From contig NZ_JAUYFU010000024.1 in assembly GCF_030689645.1 (NCBI RefSeq), forward strand, positions 145,343-209,342: a stretch of DNA of 64,000 bases, in the 5' to 3' direction. This stretch comes from Humidesulfovibrio sp. (GTDB taxonomy: Bacteria > Desulfobacterota > Desulfovibrionia > Desulfovibrionales > Desulfovibrionaceae). Both the position numbers and the translations under genes were made by a program. This document shows positions 8,315-16,599 of the stretch, piece by piece; the stretch's first letter is position 1, and each line of letters begins with the position of its first letter. Under the pieces are notes generated by a model. That model saw nothing but the letters and a program-made list of their open reading frames with translations, was not told the DNA's origin and ran no database searches.

Positions 8315-10426
8315 ATGTCCGGCCTGACCTCCATAATGAGCACGGCGAAGAGCGGCCTCGAAGCCGCTCAAGCCGCTATCGCCGTCACCGGCCAGAACAT
8401 CTCCAACGTCGACACCCAGGGCTACAGCCGCAGGTCCGTCTCTTTTGTCGAAGCCTACGTGGCGGATGGCGCAGTGGGGCAGGTGGGCTCCGGCGTTTGG
8501 GCCAATGATGTTCAGCGTTACTTCAATCAGTACGTGGAGAACCAATATTACGATCAGGCTACCCAGCGCGACCGCTGGGAGAACCTCTACACCAATCTTT
8601 CGAATACAGAGAGTTTGTTCAACGAGTCTGCCGGGTATGGTCTTTCCAACACGCTGAACAAGTTCTTCGGGTCCTGGAAGGATCTTACCCAGGCCACGGA
8701 GAACGCCAGCAGCCGCAACAGCGTTCTTGAGAGCAGCAAGACTCTCATCTCCACGCTCAATCAGATCAATTCCGACATGATCACCCAGCAGCAGTCCACC
8801 GATGCGGCCATTGTTCAGCAGGTAAGCGAGGTCAATGATCTGCTCAAGCAGATTGCGAACCTGAACAAGCAGCTCTCCACCACTGCGGCGGACAAGAACG
8901 CCTTGTTGGATTCCCGGTCCGGTCTGGTGCGCAAGCTGTCCGGCTACATGGACATCAATTACATCGACAAGGGCAGCGATAATGTCACCATCACCACCAA
9001 GGGCGGGCAGAACCTGGTGGATGGCTCCAATTACTATATTATTTCTTACGACGCCCCGCAGGCTACATCAGCCTTGACCAACGACTCGACTTTTGACGGC
9101 AAGGCGTACTTCTCCGGTTCGGACAACCAGGAGTACACCCTGGAAGTGGTGACGGCGGGCAATGTGACCAGCGGCACGGGCGCGGCCATGTTCCGCGTCT
9201 CCGTAGATGGCGGCAGGACCTGGCTCAAGAACGCGGACGGCACGGAGAAGCTGGTGGCGGCGCGCAATGAAGACAGCGCCGTGAGCGTCGGTCCCTTGTC
9301 CATCTGGTTCGGCACCAGCACGAGTTCGGACGTGGCCCCCGGCACCAGTTTCACCGTGGGCGACAAGTTCTCCATCATGCCCACGCGCGGGCTGTACTGG
9401 AACGAGAACACCTCCACCAAGGAGAACATCACTCCGTTCACGAACGCCTCCGGCACAATGGACCTCTCACGGCTCACCGGCGGCACCCTTTCCGCCCTGT
9501 GCAGCTACAAGAACGATTACCTGGGCGCCTACCGCGAGAGGCTCGACGCCCTCGCCAGCACCGTGGCCTGGGAGGTCAACCGCCTCCACAGCCAGGGAAC
9601 CGGCCTGGCGAACCAGACCGAGTTGAACGGCACCTACTCTGTGCGGCATGACAACGTGGCCCTTGGCAGCAACAGCTCGGGCCTTACTTATGCAAGCAAG
9701 CTCACCTCTGGCAGCGCGTACCTCTTTGTGTATGACAAGAGCACCGGGTTGCAGGTTTCCGGCGCAGCGCTTGACTTCAGCGGCGGCGCTGGCTTGAAGC
9801 TCAACTTCGACCCGAAGACTCACACCCTTGAGGACGTGGCAGATGCGGTGAACAACAGCTATGGTGGCCGTGTCACCGCCACCATTGTCAACCACCAGTT
9901 GTCCTTAAGCGCCGCACCCGGCTACAGCTTCAATATGGGCACGGACACCACGGGCCTGTATGCCGCCCTGGGGTTGAACACCTACTTCACCGGCTCGCAA
10001 TGCTCGAACCTGGGCATCAACACGGCAGTGTCCTCGAACCTGGACCATCTGAACGCGGGCCACGTGAACGGGGCAGGGCAGGCCAACAAGGGCGACGGCA
10101 CAACGGCCACGGCCATTTCGAATCTTCTGGACAACAAGGTGTCCATCTCCACCTTGCGCAGCGGCACCGTGAACCAGAGCATCAGCGGCTATTACTCCGG
10201 TCTGGTGAGCGTCGTCGGAGCGGATACCGCCCAGTCCAAGTACAAGTACCAGTATACAAACGCCCTGGCCAAGGATCTGGACGATCAGCAGCAGGCCATC
10301 TCCGGCGTCAATATTGACGAGGAAATGACGAACCTCATCAAGTATCAGCACGCATACACCGCGGCTGCAAAGCTCATTACCACAGCGGACGAGATGATGC
10401 AGACCCTGCTGTCTCTCAAGTCCTAA
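8315..10426 (+). CDS. flgK: Flagellar hook-associated protein 1 FlgK
   Basis: A 703-aa first hook-filament junction protein. The N-terminal signature (SAKSGLEAAQAAIAVTGQNI, SNVDTQGYSRRSV) and the C-terminal helix (VNIDEEMTNLIKYQHAYTAA, ITTADEMMQTLLSLKS) form the D0/D1 coiled-coil core. The middle is expanded, making it about 150 aa longer than the enterobacterial protein (about 547 aa). GGAGG precedes the start. Substrate of the neighbouring chaperone FlgN. Confidence 0.96.
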   Translation: MSGLTSIMSTAKSGLEAAQAAIAVTGQNISNVDTQGYSRRSVSFVEAYVADGAVGQVGSGVWANDVQRYFNQYVENQYYDQATQRDRWENLYTNLSNTESLFNESAGYGLSNTLNKFFGSWKDLTQATENASSRNSVLESSKTLISTLNQINSDMITQQQSTDAAIVQQVSEVNDLLKQIANLNKQLSTTAADKNALLDSRSGLVRKLSGYMDINYIDKGSDNVTITTKGGQNLVDGSNYYIISYDAPQATSALTNDSTFDGKAYFSGSDNQEYTLEVVTAGNVTSGTGAAMFRVSVDGGRTWLKNADGTEKLVAARNEDSAVSVGPLSIWFGTSTSSDVAPGTSFTVGDKFSIMPTRGLYWNENTSTKENITPFTNASGTMDLSRLTGGTLSALCSYKNDYLGAYRERLDALASTVAWEVNRLHSQGTGLANQTELNGTYSVRHDNVALGSNSSGLTYASKLTSGSAYLFVYDKSTGLQVSGAALDFSGGAGLKLNFDPKTHTLEDVADAVNNSYGGRVTATIVNHQLSLSAAPGYSFNMGTDTTGLYAALGLNTYFTGSQCSNLGINTAVSSNLDHLNAGHVNGAGQANKGDGTTATAISNLLDNKVSISTLRSGTVNQSISGYYSGLVSVVGADTAQSKYKYQYTNALAKDLDDQQQAISGVNIDEEMTNLIKYQHAYTAAAKLITTADEMMQTLLSLKS

Positions 10427-10439
10427 AGGGGGGGAAGTC

Positions 10440-12086
10440 ATGCTTCGCGTTTCAACGCAGATGATGTATACTCAGTCAATTGACTACATTAACAACAAGC
10501 TGTCATCCCTTACGGACCTGAATGAGCAGGCGTCATCCCAGAAGCGCGTGAACAGGCCTTCTGACGACGCTGTTGGTGCGGCAACCATTCTGAACCTGCG
10601 CACCACCCTGACCTCCTACGACCAGTATATGGAGAACGCCGACACGGCCAAGGGCTGGCTCGCCACCTCCGACAGCACGCTGACGCAGGTGTCCACGCTG
10701 ATCACCCGCGCCAAGAGCCTGGCCGAGCAGGGCGCAACCGGCACCATGTCTGACGAGAACCGCAAGCAGATTTCCTTCGAGATGCGCCAGATTTATGAGC
10801 AGCTCATCGCCATGGCCAACACCAAGTACCAGAACAAGAGCATCTACGGCGGGCAGGTCACCGACCAGAACGCCTTCAGCGAATGCCTGTGGATGACCTC
10901 CAACGACGCTTCGTTGTCTGCGGCCAGCAACGGTTTCCGCATCGAGGGCAACAGCGACACCACAGTGCTGGTGCAGTTCCTGAAGAGCGGCGCCAGCATC
11001 GGCAGCTCCGCCACCATGAGTTCCTGCGACGTGCGTTACAGTATTGATGGCGGCAAGACTTTCAGGCTTGGCACGGTGACAAGCAATGCCGGTCAAATCG
11101 TTGTGGGCATGCCGGAGAGCGGCACCTCCATCACCTTTGCCAAGGACGTCCAGGTGAAGGTCAACAGCCCGACCGACACCAATGACACCAAGGGCTCCTG
11201 GATGTGGATACGGCCTTCGGCGGTATACAAGGGCGATGACGCTGACATGGCCTCCACAACGGTGAGCAGCACAGGAGCGGGAACCGGGCTGGTTGCCGCC
11301 ACGGCGCGAGGTTCCTTTGCCGGGAACACCTTGGTGCGCATCGACAACTCCACAGCCGTGACCATGGGCGGAGACATCCAGTATTCCTACAGCCTGGACA
11401 ATGGCATGAACTGGGTAACGGGCAACACTGTTGCCGCCGACGCCACCTCGAACGGCACCACCCTGAACATCGCAGGCGGCGGGCTGCTGACTTTGGCGTC
11501 TGGGGGCAGCAATTTGCTGCAACCCGGCGCGCAGTTTCTCATCAATCCGCATACCGCAGGCATCAGCCTGCAGATAAGCTCCAGCGAGTCCGTCAGGGTG
11601 AACGACGTGGGCAAGGATATCTTTGGCGGCATCTACCAGGATCCCAAGAAGGTGCTGGCCAACGGCGGCGCGCGGCTGACCATGTCGAGCAGCAACGCCT
11701 CCGCCGTGTTCGACTCGTCATCGAGCATCTACAACAGCAACGGCGGCAACGCGACCAAGAACCTGTTTGAGACCATGGGCAACCTGGTGGCATTTCTTGA
11801 GACCAACAATCAGCAAGGCGTCAGTCAGGCGTTGGAAGGGCTCAAGCTTTGCCAGATCCAGGTGACCACCTCACTTGCCAGCGTGGGCGGGCGCGAGAAT
11901 CGCGTCAACACCACCAAGACGGTGCTGGGCAACCTGTCGGACAGCGTCACCGCGCAGCTCAGCTCCGTGGAGGACGTGGACCTGACCAAGCTGTTGACGC
12001 ACCTGTCGCAGCAGGAAACGGCCTATCAGGCTGTGCTCAAGTCCTCGTCCATGATCATGCAGATGAGCTTAATGAACTACATTTAG
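10440..12086 (+). CDS. flgL: Flagellar hook-associated protein 3 FlgL
   Basis: A 548-aa second junction protein. Flagellin-like N-terminal (MLRVSTQMMYTQSIDYINNK, SSQKRVNRPSDDAVGAA) and C-terminal helices (DVDLTKLLTHLSQQETAYQ, SSSMIMQMSLMNYI) are present. The variable centre (about residues 150-430) is much longer than in enteric FlgL (about 317 aa in total), giving a large surface-exposed insertion of beta-rich, Ser/Thr/Gly-rich sequence. GGGGGGAA lies upstream of the start. Confidence 0.94.
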   Translation: MLRVSTQMMYTQSIDYINNKLSSLTDLNEQASSQKRVNRPSDDAVGAATILNLRTTLTSYDQYMENADTAKGWLATSDSTLTQVSTLITRAKSLAEQGATGTMSDENRKQISFEMRQIYEQLIAMANTKYQNKSIYGGQVTDQNAFSECLWMTSNDASLSAASNGFRIEGNSDTTVLVQFLKSGASIGSSATMSSCDVRYSIDGGKTFRLGTVTSNAGQIVVGMPESGTSITFAKDVQVKVNSPTDTNDTKGSWMWIRPSAVYKGDDADMASTTVSSTGAGTGLVAATARGSFAGNTLVRIDNSTAVTMGGDIQYSYSLDNGMNWVTGNTVAADATSNGTTLNIAGGGLLTLASGGSNLLQPGAQFLINPHTAGISLQISSSESVRVNDVGKDIFGGIYQDPKKVLANGGARLTMSSSNASAVFDSSSSIYNSNGGNATKNLFETMGNLVAFLETNNQQGVSQALEGLKLCQIQVTTSLASVGGRENRVNTTKTVLGNLSDSVTAQLSSVEDVDLTKLLTHLSQQETAYQAVLKSSSMIMQMSLMNYI

Positions 12087-12230
12087 AGGCGAATGCGGGC
12101 GCTTGCCGCGCCAACCGAAGGAAAACGGCTTCCGCGCTGGACATTTGCCCCGGCCATAGGCTAGCATTCTCCATTGCCGCGCTTGAGTGCGGCGCGGCCA
12201 GAGAAACGAAAGGCGATTACTCGAGGCATT

Positions 12231-12473
12231 ATGCTTATCCTCACCAGGCGCCCCGGAGAGAGTCTCTACCTGGGCGACAACATAAAGCTCAAAGTGCTGA
12301 GCATCCAGGGCAAGCAGATCAAGCTTGGCCTGGAGGTGCCTGAGGATATGACTGTGTATCGGGAAGAGGTCTATCTTAAGATCAAGGAACAGAACAGCCT
12401 GGCCCTTCAGGCCAGTGAGCAGGATCTGCTTGCAGCGGCATCGTTATGGCAGGAAGATCAAAAAAAATCGTAA
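12231..12473 (+). CDS. csrA: Carbon storage regulator CsrA
   Basis: An 80-aa RNA-binding post-transcriptional regulator. The N-terminal [20 protein letters not shown] and the [13 protein letters not shown] segment with the RNA-contacting arginine are conserved; a 20-aa tail extends past the usual 60-65 aa core. The frame is open upstream, but 12231 starts exactly at the CsrA N-terminus. In flagellated bacteria CsrA represses flagellin mRNA and is sequestered by FliW, whose gene overlaps this one. Confidence 0.97.
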   Translation: MLILTRRPGESLYLGDNIKLKVLSIQGKQIKLGLEVPEDMTVYREEVYLKIKEQNSLALQASEQDLLAAASLWQEDQKKS

Positions 12474-12940
12474 TCCAGACCAAGCTGGGCGAACGCGAAG
12501 TGGCGCGCGATAGCGTGCTCTACTTTCCGCATGGCCTCATCGGGCTGGATGACAAGCGCGAATTCGTGCTCATTCCGGTGCGGGAGAACTCCCCGTTCCT
12601 GCTCTTGCAGTGTGTCACCGATTCCGGGCTGGGACTGCTGGTGGCCGATCCTTTCCCGTTCTTGCCTGATTACAATGTGAAGCTTGAGCAGGCCGAGAAA
12701 AAGATTCTGCGGGTGGAGAGCCTCCGCCAGATCGCAGTGCTGGTCACCGTGACGATCCCAAAGAATCGCCCGCAGGAAACCACGCTGAACCTATCCGGCC
12801 CGATAATCCTGAACACCTCGGCCCGCCTCGGGCTTCAGGCTCCGCAGATGGATTCCAAGTACCCCACGCATTTTCGCCTGGTGGACACCCCGCGCCCGGA
12901 AGACACGCAGCGCGCCGTGAAGGATGAACACCAGGAATAG
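12446..12940 (+). CDS. fliW: Flagellar assembly factor FliW
   Basis: A 164-aa FliW, the protein antagonist of CsrA that also binds flagellin, forming the FliW-CsrA-flagellin switch. Family features are the start ([18 protein letters not shown]), [10 protein letters not shown], a central [11 protein letters not shown] and the [18 protein letters not shown] segment. The ATG lies 28 nt inside the 3' end of csrA in another frame, so translation is coupled. The tail ([17 protein letters not shown]) is charged. A terminator follows 22 bp downstream. Confidence 0.94.
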   Translation: MAGRSKKIVIQTKLGEREVARDSVLYFPHGLIGLDDKREFVLIPVRENSPFLLLQCVTDSGLGLLVADPFPFLPDYNVKLEQAEKKILRVESLRQIAVLVTVTIPKNRPQETTLNLSGPIILNTSARLGLQAPQMDSKYPTHFRLVDTPRPEDTQRAVKDEHQE

Positions 12941-12962
12941 AATTGGGCGCCCGGCTCAACTC

Positions 12963-12999
12963 AAAAGCCCCTGCCGACTTTTTGTCCGCTGGGGCTTTT
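12963..12999 (+). terminator. Terminator between fliW and flgM (likely bidirectional)
   Basis: The inverted repeat AAAAGCCCC ... GGGGCTTTT separates the convergent fliW and flgM genes. A T-run follows the stem on the plus strand and also reads as A/T-rich on the minus strand, so it may stop transcription from both sides. Confidence 0.75.
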
Positions 13000-13087
13000 G
13001 TGTATTATTGCCGCCGGTTGTGTGGGGCCTGCTTCTGGCGTAAGTGTCGCGTTGCACCGCAGGGCAGCGTTTGGGCGGGAGGCTCGC

Positions 13088-13396
13088 TTAGCGGGTCAGG
13101 TTCACTTCTTCACGAATCAGGTTGGCCGCAGCCTTGCGGATGTCCGGCTTGTAGGTGCCGGCCTGAACCTGGTCCTTGAGGTCGCGGACCTTGTCGGCGC
13201 GCGTATCGGGCGCGGTGTTGGCCACGCTCACGGCCGTCGCCAAGTTGCGGGCCTCTGGCGAGAGCGCCACCTTGTCGCCAAGCTGCCGGGCGCTTGCAGC
13301 GCCTTGGGCCGCCTGGTCCTGCTGCACCCGCGGAGTCTCCTGCAGCTTCTGCGCGGAGTAAGGGTTCAGCTCGCCGTATACCTTCTTGATCTCCAT
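13088..13396 (-). CDS. flgM: Anti-sigma-28 factor FlgM
   Basis: A 102-aa FlgM, which binds and holds FliA (sigma-28) until it is exported through the completed hook. The C-terminal sigma-binding part (VALSPEARNLATAV, ADKVRDLKDQVQAGTYKPD, AANLIREE) matches the family; the N-terminus is Gln/Ala-rich and likely unfolded. GGGGGAG lies before the start. It lies 27 bp downstream of the 138-aa gene and probably shares its sigma-28-like promoter, which would give the usual feedback loop. Confidence 0.92.
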   Translation of the reverse strand: MEIKKVYGELNPYSAQKLQETPRVQQDQAAQGAASARQLGDKVALSPEARNLATAVSVANTAPDTRADKVRDLKDQVQAGTYKPDIRKAAANLIREEVNLTR

Positions 13397-13423
13397 GATT
13401 CTCCCCCTCTGTTTTTGAGGGTC

Positions 13424-13840
13424 TTACAACATCGTGTCGTCAACCTTGTTCAAAGTGATCTCCCAGAGCCTGCGCATGATGCGCATCTTCTCGTCCGGGA
13501 CGATCTCCTGCGGGCCTTCGGTGGTCTGGCGGAGGATCTGGACCTCGCCGCCATCCAGGGGGTAGTCGAAAAGCACCCGCTCGCCCAACTCCTGCTCCAG
13601 GTCCGAAAGAACCTTTGTCACCACCGGATTGTCTTGCCCGTTTACCAGGAGATTTTCAATGACCTCCTGGGCGATTCTCTCGACGAGCTCCTTGCGGCGC
13701 GCCTCCCGGGAGATGCTCACCAAGTCCTGCGCACCGGAAAGAGCAAGCGCACGCTTGAAGCGGGCGAGCCGCTTGGCGCTTGTCAGCTGCTTTCCATAGG
13801 TGCGCAGCATGAGGCGAACATTCACCGATTGAGCAGTCAT
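13424..13840 (-). CDS. Conserved FlgM-linked protein (DVU0524-type)
   Basis: A 138-aa soluble, charged protein with no signal peptide or membrane segment. It starts MTAQSVNVRLMLRTYGKQL and includes ISREARRKELVERIAQEVIE. From memory it resembles a protein encoded next to flgM in Desulfovibrio (called DVU0524 family, FlgM-associated). Its molecular function is unknown to me. Being the first gene behind a sigma-28-like promoter and upstream of flgM suggests a late flagellar role. AGGAG is present before the start. Confidence 0.6.
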   Translation of the reverse strand: MTAQSVNVRLMLRTYGKQLTSAKRLARFKRALALSGAQDLVSISREARRKELVERIAQEVIENLLVNGQDNPVVTKVLSDLEQELGERVLFDYPLDGGEVQILRQTTEGPQEIVPDEKMRIMRRLWEITLNKVDDTML

Positions 13841-13865
13841 CTCTTACACTCCTAGCTTGAGTCCT

Positions 13866-13893
13866 TTATCGTCACTTGCCGCAGATAACTTTA
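13866..13893 (-). promoter_or_regulatory. Sigma-28 (FliA)-like promoter for the flgM unit
   Basis: Minus strand: TAAAGTTA, 12 bp, GACGATAA. Each half matches the enteric FliA consensus (TAAAGTTT, N11, GCCGATAA) at 7 of 8 positions, with one extra spacer base. It lies 25 bp before the start of the 138-aa gene, leaving room for a short leader with AGGAG. Confidence 0.6.
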
Positions 13894-13983
13894 GGGCTGT
13901 AAGCGAAAAAAAACTACTTTGCGTAATTATTGTTGCCCGGAGGATGTGTTGAATGTTCTTGCGGATTTGTCTAGGGTTGACAA

Positions 13984-14853
13984 ATGAGTGATGAAAAACG
14001 GTCTTTCCTTGTGATGCTGCGCACGGGCGATGCCCAGGCCAGAAGCCTTGGGCAGGAGATTTCCGATTGGCTGGCCGGTCGGAACGTGCTTACCACCCTG
14101 TGCGAACACCGCGTGGGGGGCGGCCTTGATTCTTGCGCGCCGCCGCTGGACCGGCCCTGGGACATGGTCCTGGTCCTGGGGGGAGACGGCACCTTCATCG
14201 GCGTTGCGCGCGTGTGTCTTCGCCTGGGCATTCCTGTGCTGGGGCTCAACCTGGGCCGGGTCGGCTTTTTGGCCGAGGGCGCGAGCAACTGGCAAAAGCG
14301 CCTTGAGGCGCTGCTCGCCGGGAAATACACCCTGTCGCGGCGCGTCTGCCTGGCCTACGAGGTGCTGCGCGCGGGGCGGAGCGTTTATACCGGCGTGGCG
14401 GTGAATGATGTGGTGGTTAGCCGGGGCGACATGGCCCGGCTCATTCGCCTGCTGGTGCTGCGCGGCCCGGAGAACGCGCAGGAGCGGGTGGGCGCCATGC
14501 GCGCCGACGGCCTCATCGTAAGCACTCCCACTGGTTCCACGGCCTACGCCTATTCCGCTGGCGGGCCGCTGGTGCACCCGGAGATGCAGGCCTTCTGCCT
14601 CACTCCTGTGTGCCCATTTTTGAATACCTTTGGGCCGATGGTTCTCCCGGCCGATGCTCCGTTGAGCATCCAGGTTGAGGAGCATCGGGGCGAGGTCCGC
14701 ATGACCGTGGATGGCCAGCGCGCCTTCGGTTTGGAGCCTGGCGACGAGGTCTGGATTTCGCGCAGCCCGCATGACTTGGTGATGGCCCAGACCGCCTGTT
14801 GCAGTTCGTATTTCGCCAAATTGGCGAACAAAGGCTTCTTCACCCAGAGGTAG
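13984..14853 (+). CDS. nadK: NAD kinase
   Basis: A 289-aa NAD kinase, phosphorylating NAD+ to NADP+ with ATP or polyphosphate in the cytoplasm. The catalytic GGDGT motif is at residues 66-70, followed by GLNLGRVGFLAEG, the VNDVVV segment and the conserved TPTGSTAYAYSAGGP loop. Length is normal. It begins a plus-strand run with the DUF89-like gene 6 bp downstream. AGGG about 8 nt before the ATG is a moderate ribosome-binding site. Confidence 0.96.
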   Translation: MSDEKRSFLVMLRTGDAQARSLGQEISDWLAGRNVLTTLCEHRVGGGLDSCAPPLDRPWDMVLVLGGDGTFIGVARVCLRLGIPVLGLNLGRVGFLAEGASNWQKRLEALLAGKYTLSRRVCLAYEVLRAGRSVYTGVAVNDVVVSRGDMARLIRLLVLRGPENAQERVGAMRADGLIVSTPTGSTAYAYSAGGPLVHPEMQAFCLTPVCPFLNTFGPMVLPADAPLSIQVEEHRGEVRMTVDGQRAFGLEPGDEVWISRSPHDLVMAQTACCSSYFAKLANKGFFTQR

Positions 14854-14859
14854 TCCGCA

Positions 14860-16599
14860 GTGCACAATTTCGCCTTCAACTCCGCCAAGGAGATCCGCTA
14901 CGGCCAGGACCCGGTTTTGGATGCGCTTCTGCTGCATTTCATGACCGAGAACAGCCTGGAGCACTCCATCGACCCGGAGAACGCCACGCCGGAGCAGATC
15001 CGCTTCATCGTCTCCCTGGACGAAGACAGCTTCTACGCCCCCTGCGGCGACTGGATGCTGCACTTCCTGCTCAAGGCCAGGCTCGACGAGTCTTTGCGGA
15101 ATGAATATGCGGACCAGTGGAATCTGCTGGTGCGCACCGTGTGCGCCGCAGTGCCCAAGGGGCCTGCGCGCCGGCGCATCCTGCACCTGTGCCGCCACAA
15201 GTTCCGCATGACGCTTAAGGCGCCCATCCTCATCCCCTCGCGCCTGCTGAAGCGCATGCTGACCATCTTTCTGGCCCTGAGCGGCATTCCCGATCCCTTC
15301 CAGGAGACGAAGCGGGCCATGAACCGCCGGGCGCAGGCCTTTTTGGAAAGCTCCTTCTACAATCGCTTGGTCAACGTTTGCCCGGATGAAAAGCTTGAGT
15401 GCGTCCGCATCACGGACCTGCGTTTTGAGCTTGATCTGCTTGAGATGGCGCGGCTGTTGTTCTTCTCCACCCACAAGCCTTTCTGGACCCGTGAAGACCC
15501 CACCAACGGCCTCAACGCCGACGACATGCGCAAGAGCCTGGAACGCGTCGATTTCTCACCCCTGCGCACTCTTTTCGCCACGGAGCGCGGCTCCCTGCGC
15601 ATCCTCTACCTGCCCAGGGCCAGCGGTGGCATCCTCATGGACCTCAAGGTGGTGCGTTCGCTGCTTCGCCAAGGCCACCGCGTGGTGCTGGCTTTGAAGG
15701 ACGGCTTCTATTTCGACAGCCCAACCGTATGGGATCTGGAGTCAGACCCCGTGCTGGCCGAGGCCTTCAAGGACGCCTATTTTCTCCAGAGCGACCGCGT
15801 GACCAAAAACGAGCTCCTGCAGGCCACCCGCGAACACGCTCTGGTGGTCATCTCCGATGGCACCCGCGAACGCTTCAACCCTTACCGTTTGAGTGTCACC
15901 TTCGCCCGCGCCTGGAAGGAGTGCGATCTGGTGCTGGCCAAGGGCGAGGCCTATTACCGCCGGTTCATCGGCACCAGCCACGAGTTCACCCGCGACCTGC
16001 TGGTGTTCTTCTGCGATGCACAGGGCAAGTTCCGCATGTTCTTCAAGGCCAAGCCGCCGCATGTGCATAAGTTCGGAGCCGACGCCATCCTGGCCAAGGC
16101 CGACGCCATCATAAGCCAGATGCGCGAGGCCAGGGCCGAGGGCAAGACCGTTATTTTCTACAGCGCCGTGGTGGGCAGCATCCCCGGCCAGGTCAAAACG
16201 GCCATCGAGGTCCTGAACACTTTCGTGAACCACCTGCGCTCGCGCCTGGAGGGCACCTTCATCATCAACCCCGGCGAGCACTTTGAAGAGGGCATGGACG
16301 CCGATGACCTGATGTTCATGTGGGAGCGCGTGCAACGAAGCGGTTTCCTGAACGTTTGGCGCTTCCAGACCGATGCGGACATCGAGAAGAGTTTCGAGCT
16401 CATGGGCAAGCGTGTGCCGCCCATCTGGGCCGGCAAGGATTCCACATACTCCACGGGGTGCACCAAGGAAATGCAGATCGCGCTTTCGGTGCAGAAGCGC
16501 CAGCCGGAATTGCAGATCATCGGCCCCAGCCCGGAAAAGTTCCTGCGTCGCAGGGAATACGGTGTGGGGCGCTTCTCTGACGTGGTTGTGGCGGGCTGA
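14860..16599 (+). CDS. DUF89/ARMT1-like domain protein, function unknown
   Basis: A 579-aa soluble protein with a GTG start preceded by AGAGG. The central part (YLPRASGGILMDLKVVRSLL, then GHRVVLALKDG, VVISDGTRERFNPYRLS) resembles the DUF89/ARMT1 fold, in which a DNAGE motif precedes such a helix; here the motif is changed to RASGG. DUF89 proteins are metal-dependent phosphatases of damaged metabolites, but the altered motif makes activity uncertain. It is coupled to mltA by a 1-bp stop/start overlap. I recognise it only as a conserved Desulfovibrio-type protein. Confidence 0.5.
   Translation: MHNFAFNSAKEIRYGQDPVLDALLLHFMTENSLEHSIDPENATPEQIRFIVSLDEDSFYAPCGDWMLHFLLKARLDESLRNEYADQWNLLVRTVCAAVPKGPARRRILHLCRHKFRMTLKAPILIPSRLLKRMLTIFLALSGIPDPFQETKRAMNRRAQAFLESSFYNRLVNVCPDEKLECVRITDLRFELDLLEMARLLFFSTHKPFWTREDPTNGLNADDMRKSLERVDFSPLRTLFATERGSLRILYLPRASGGILMDLKVVRSLLRQGHRVVLALKDGFYFDSPTVWDLESDPVLAEAFKDAYFLQSDRVTKNELLQATREHALVVISDGTRERFNPYRLSVTFARAWKECDLVLAKGEAYYRRFIGTSHEFTRDLLVFFCDAQGKFRMFFKAKPPHVHKFGADAILAKADAIISQMREARAEGKTVIFYSAVVGSIPGQVKTAIEVLNTFVNHLRSRLEGTFIINPGEHFEEGMDADDLMFMWERVQRSGFLNVWRFQTDADIEKSFELMGKRVPPIWAGKDSTYSTGCTKEMQIALSVQKRQPELQIIGPSPEKFLRRREYGVGRFSDVVVAG

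Noticed and set aside
10533-11552. 339-codon minus-strand open frame inside flgL
   Set aside because: Antisense to flgL, His/Gly/Val-rich composition typical of a shadow frame.
13031-13058. Possible sigma-54 site (TGGCGT ... TTGCA) after fliW
   Set aside because: The -24/-12 spacing is wrong and it lies between convergent genes.
13927-15474. 515-codon minus-strand open frame across nadK and the DUF89-like gene
   Set aside because: Antisense to two real genes and spans their junction; no domain recognised.
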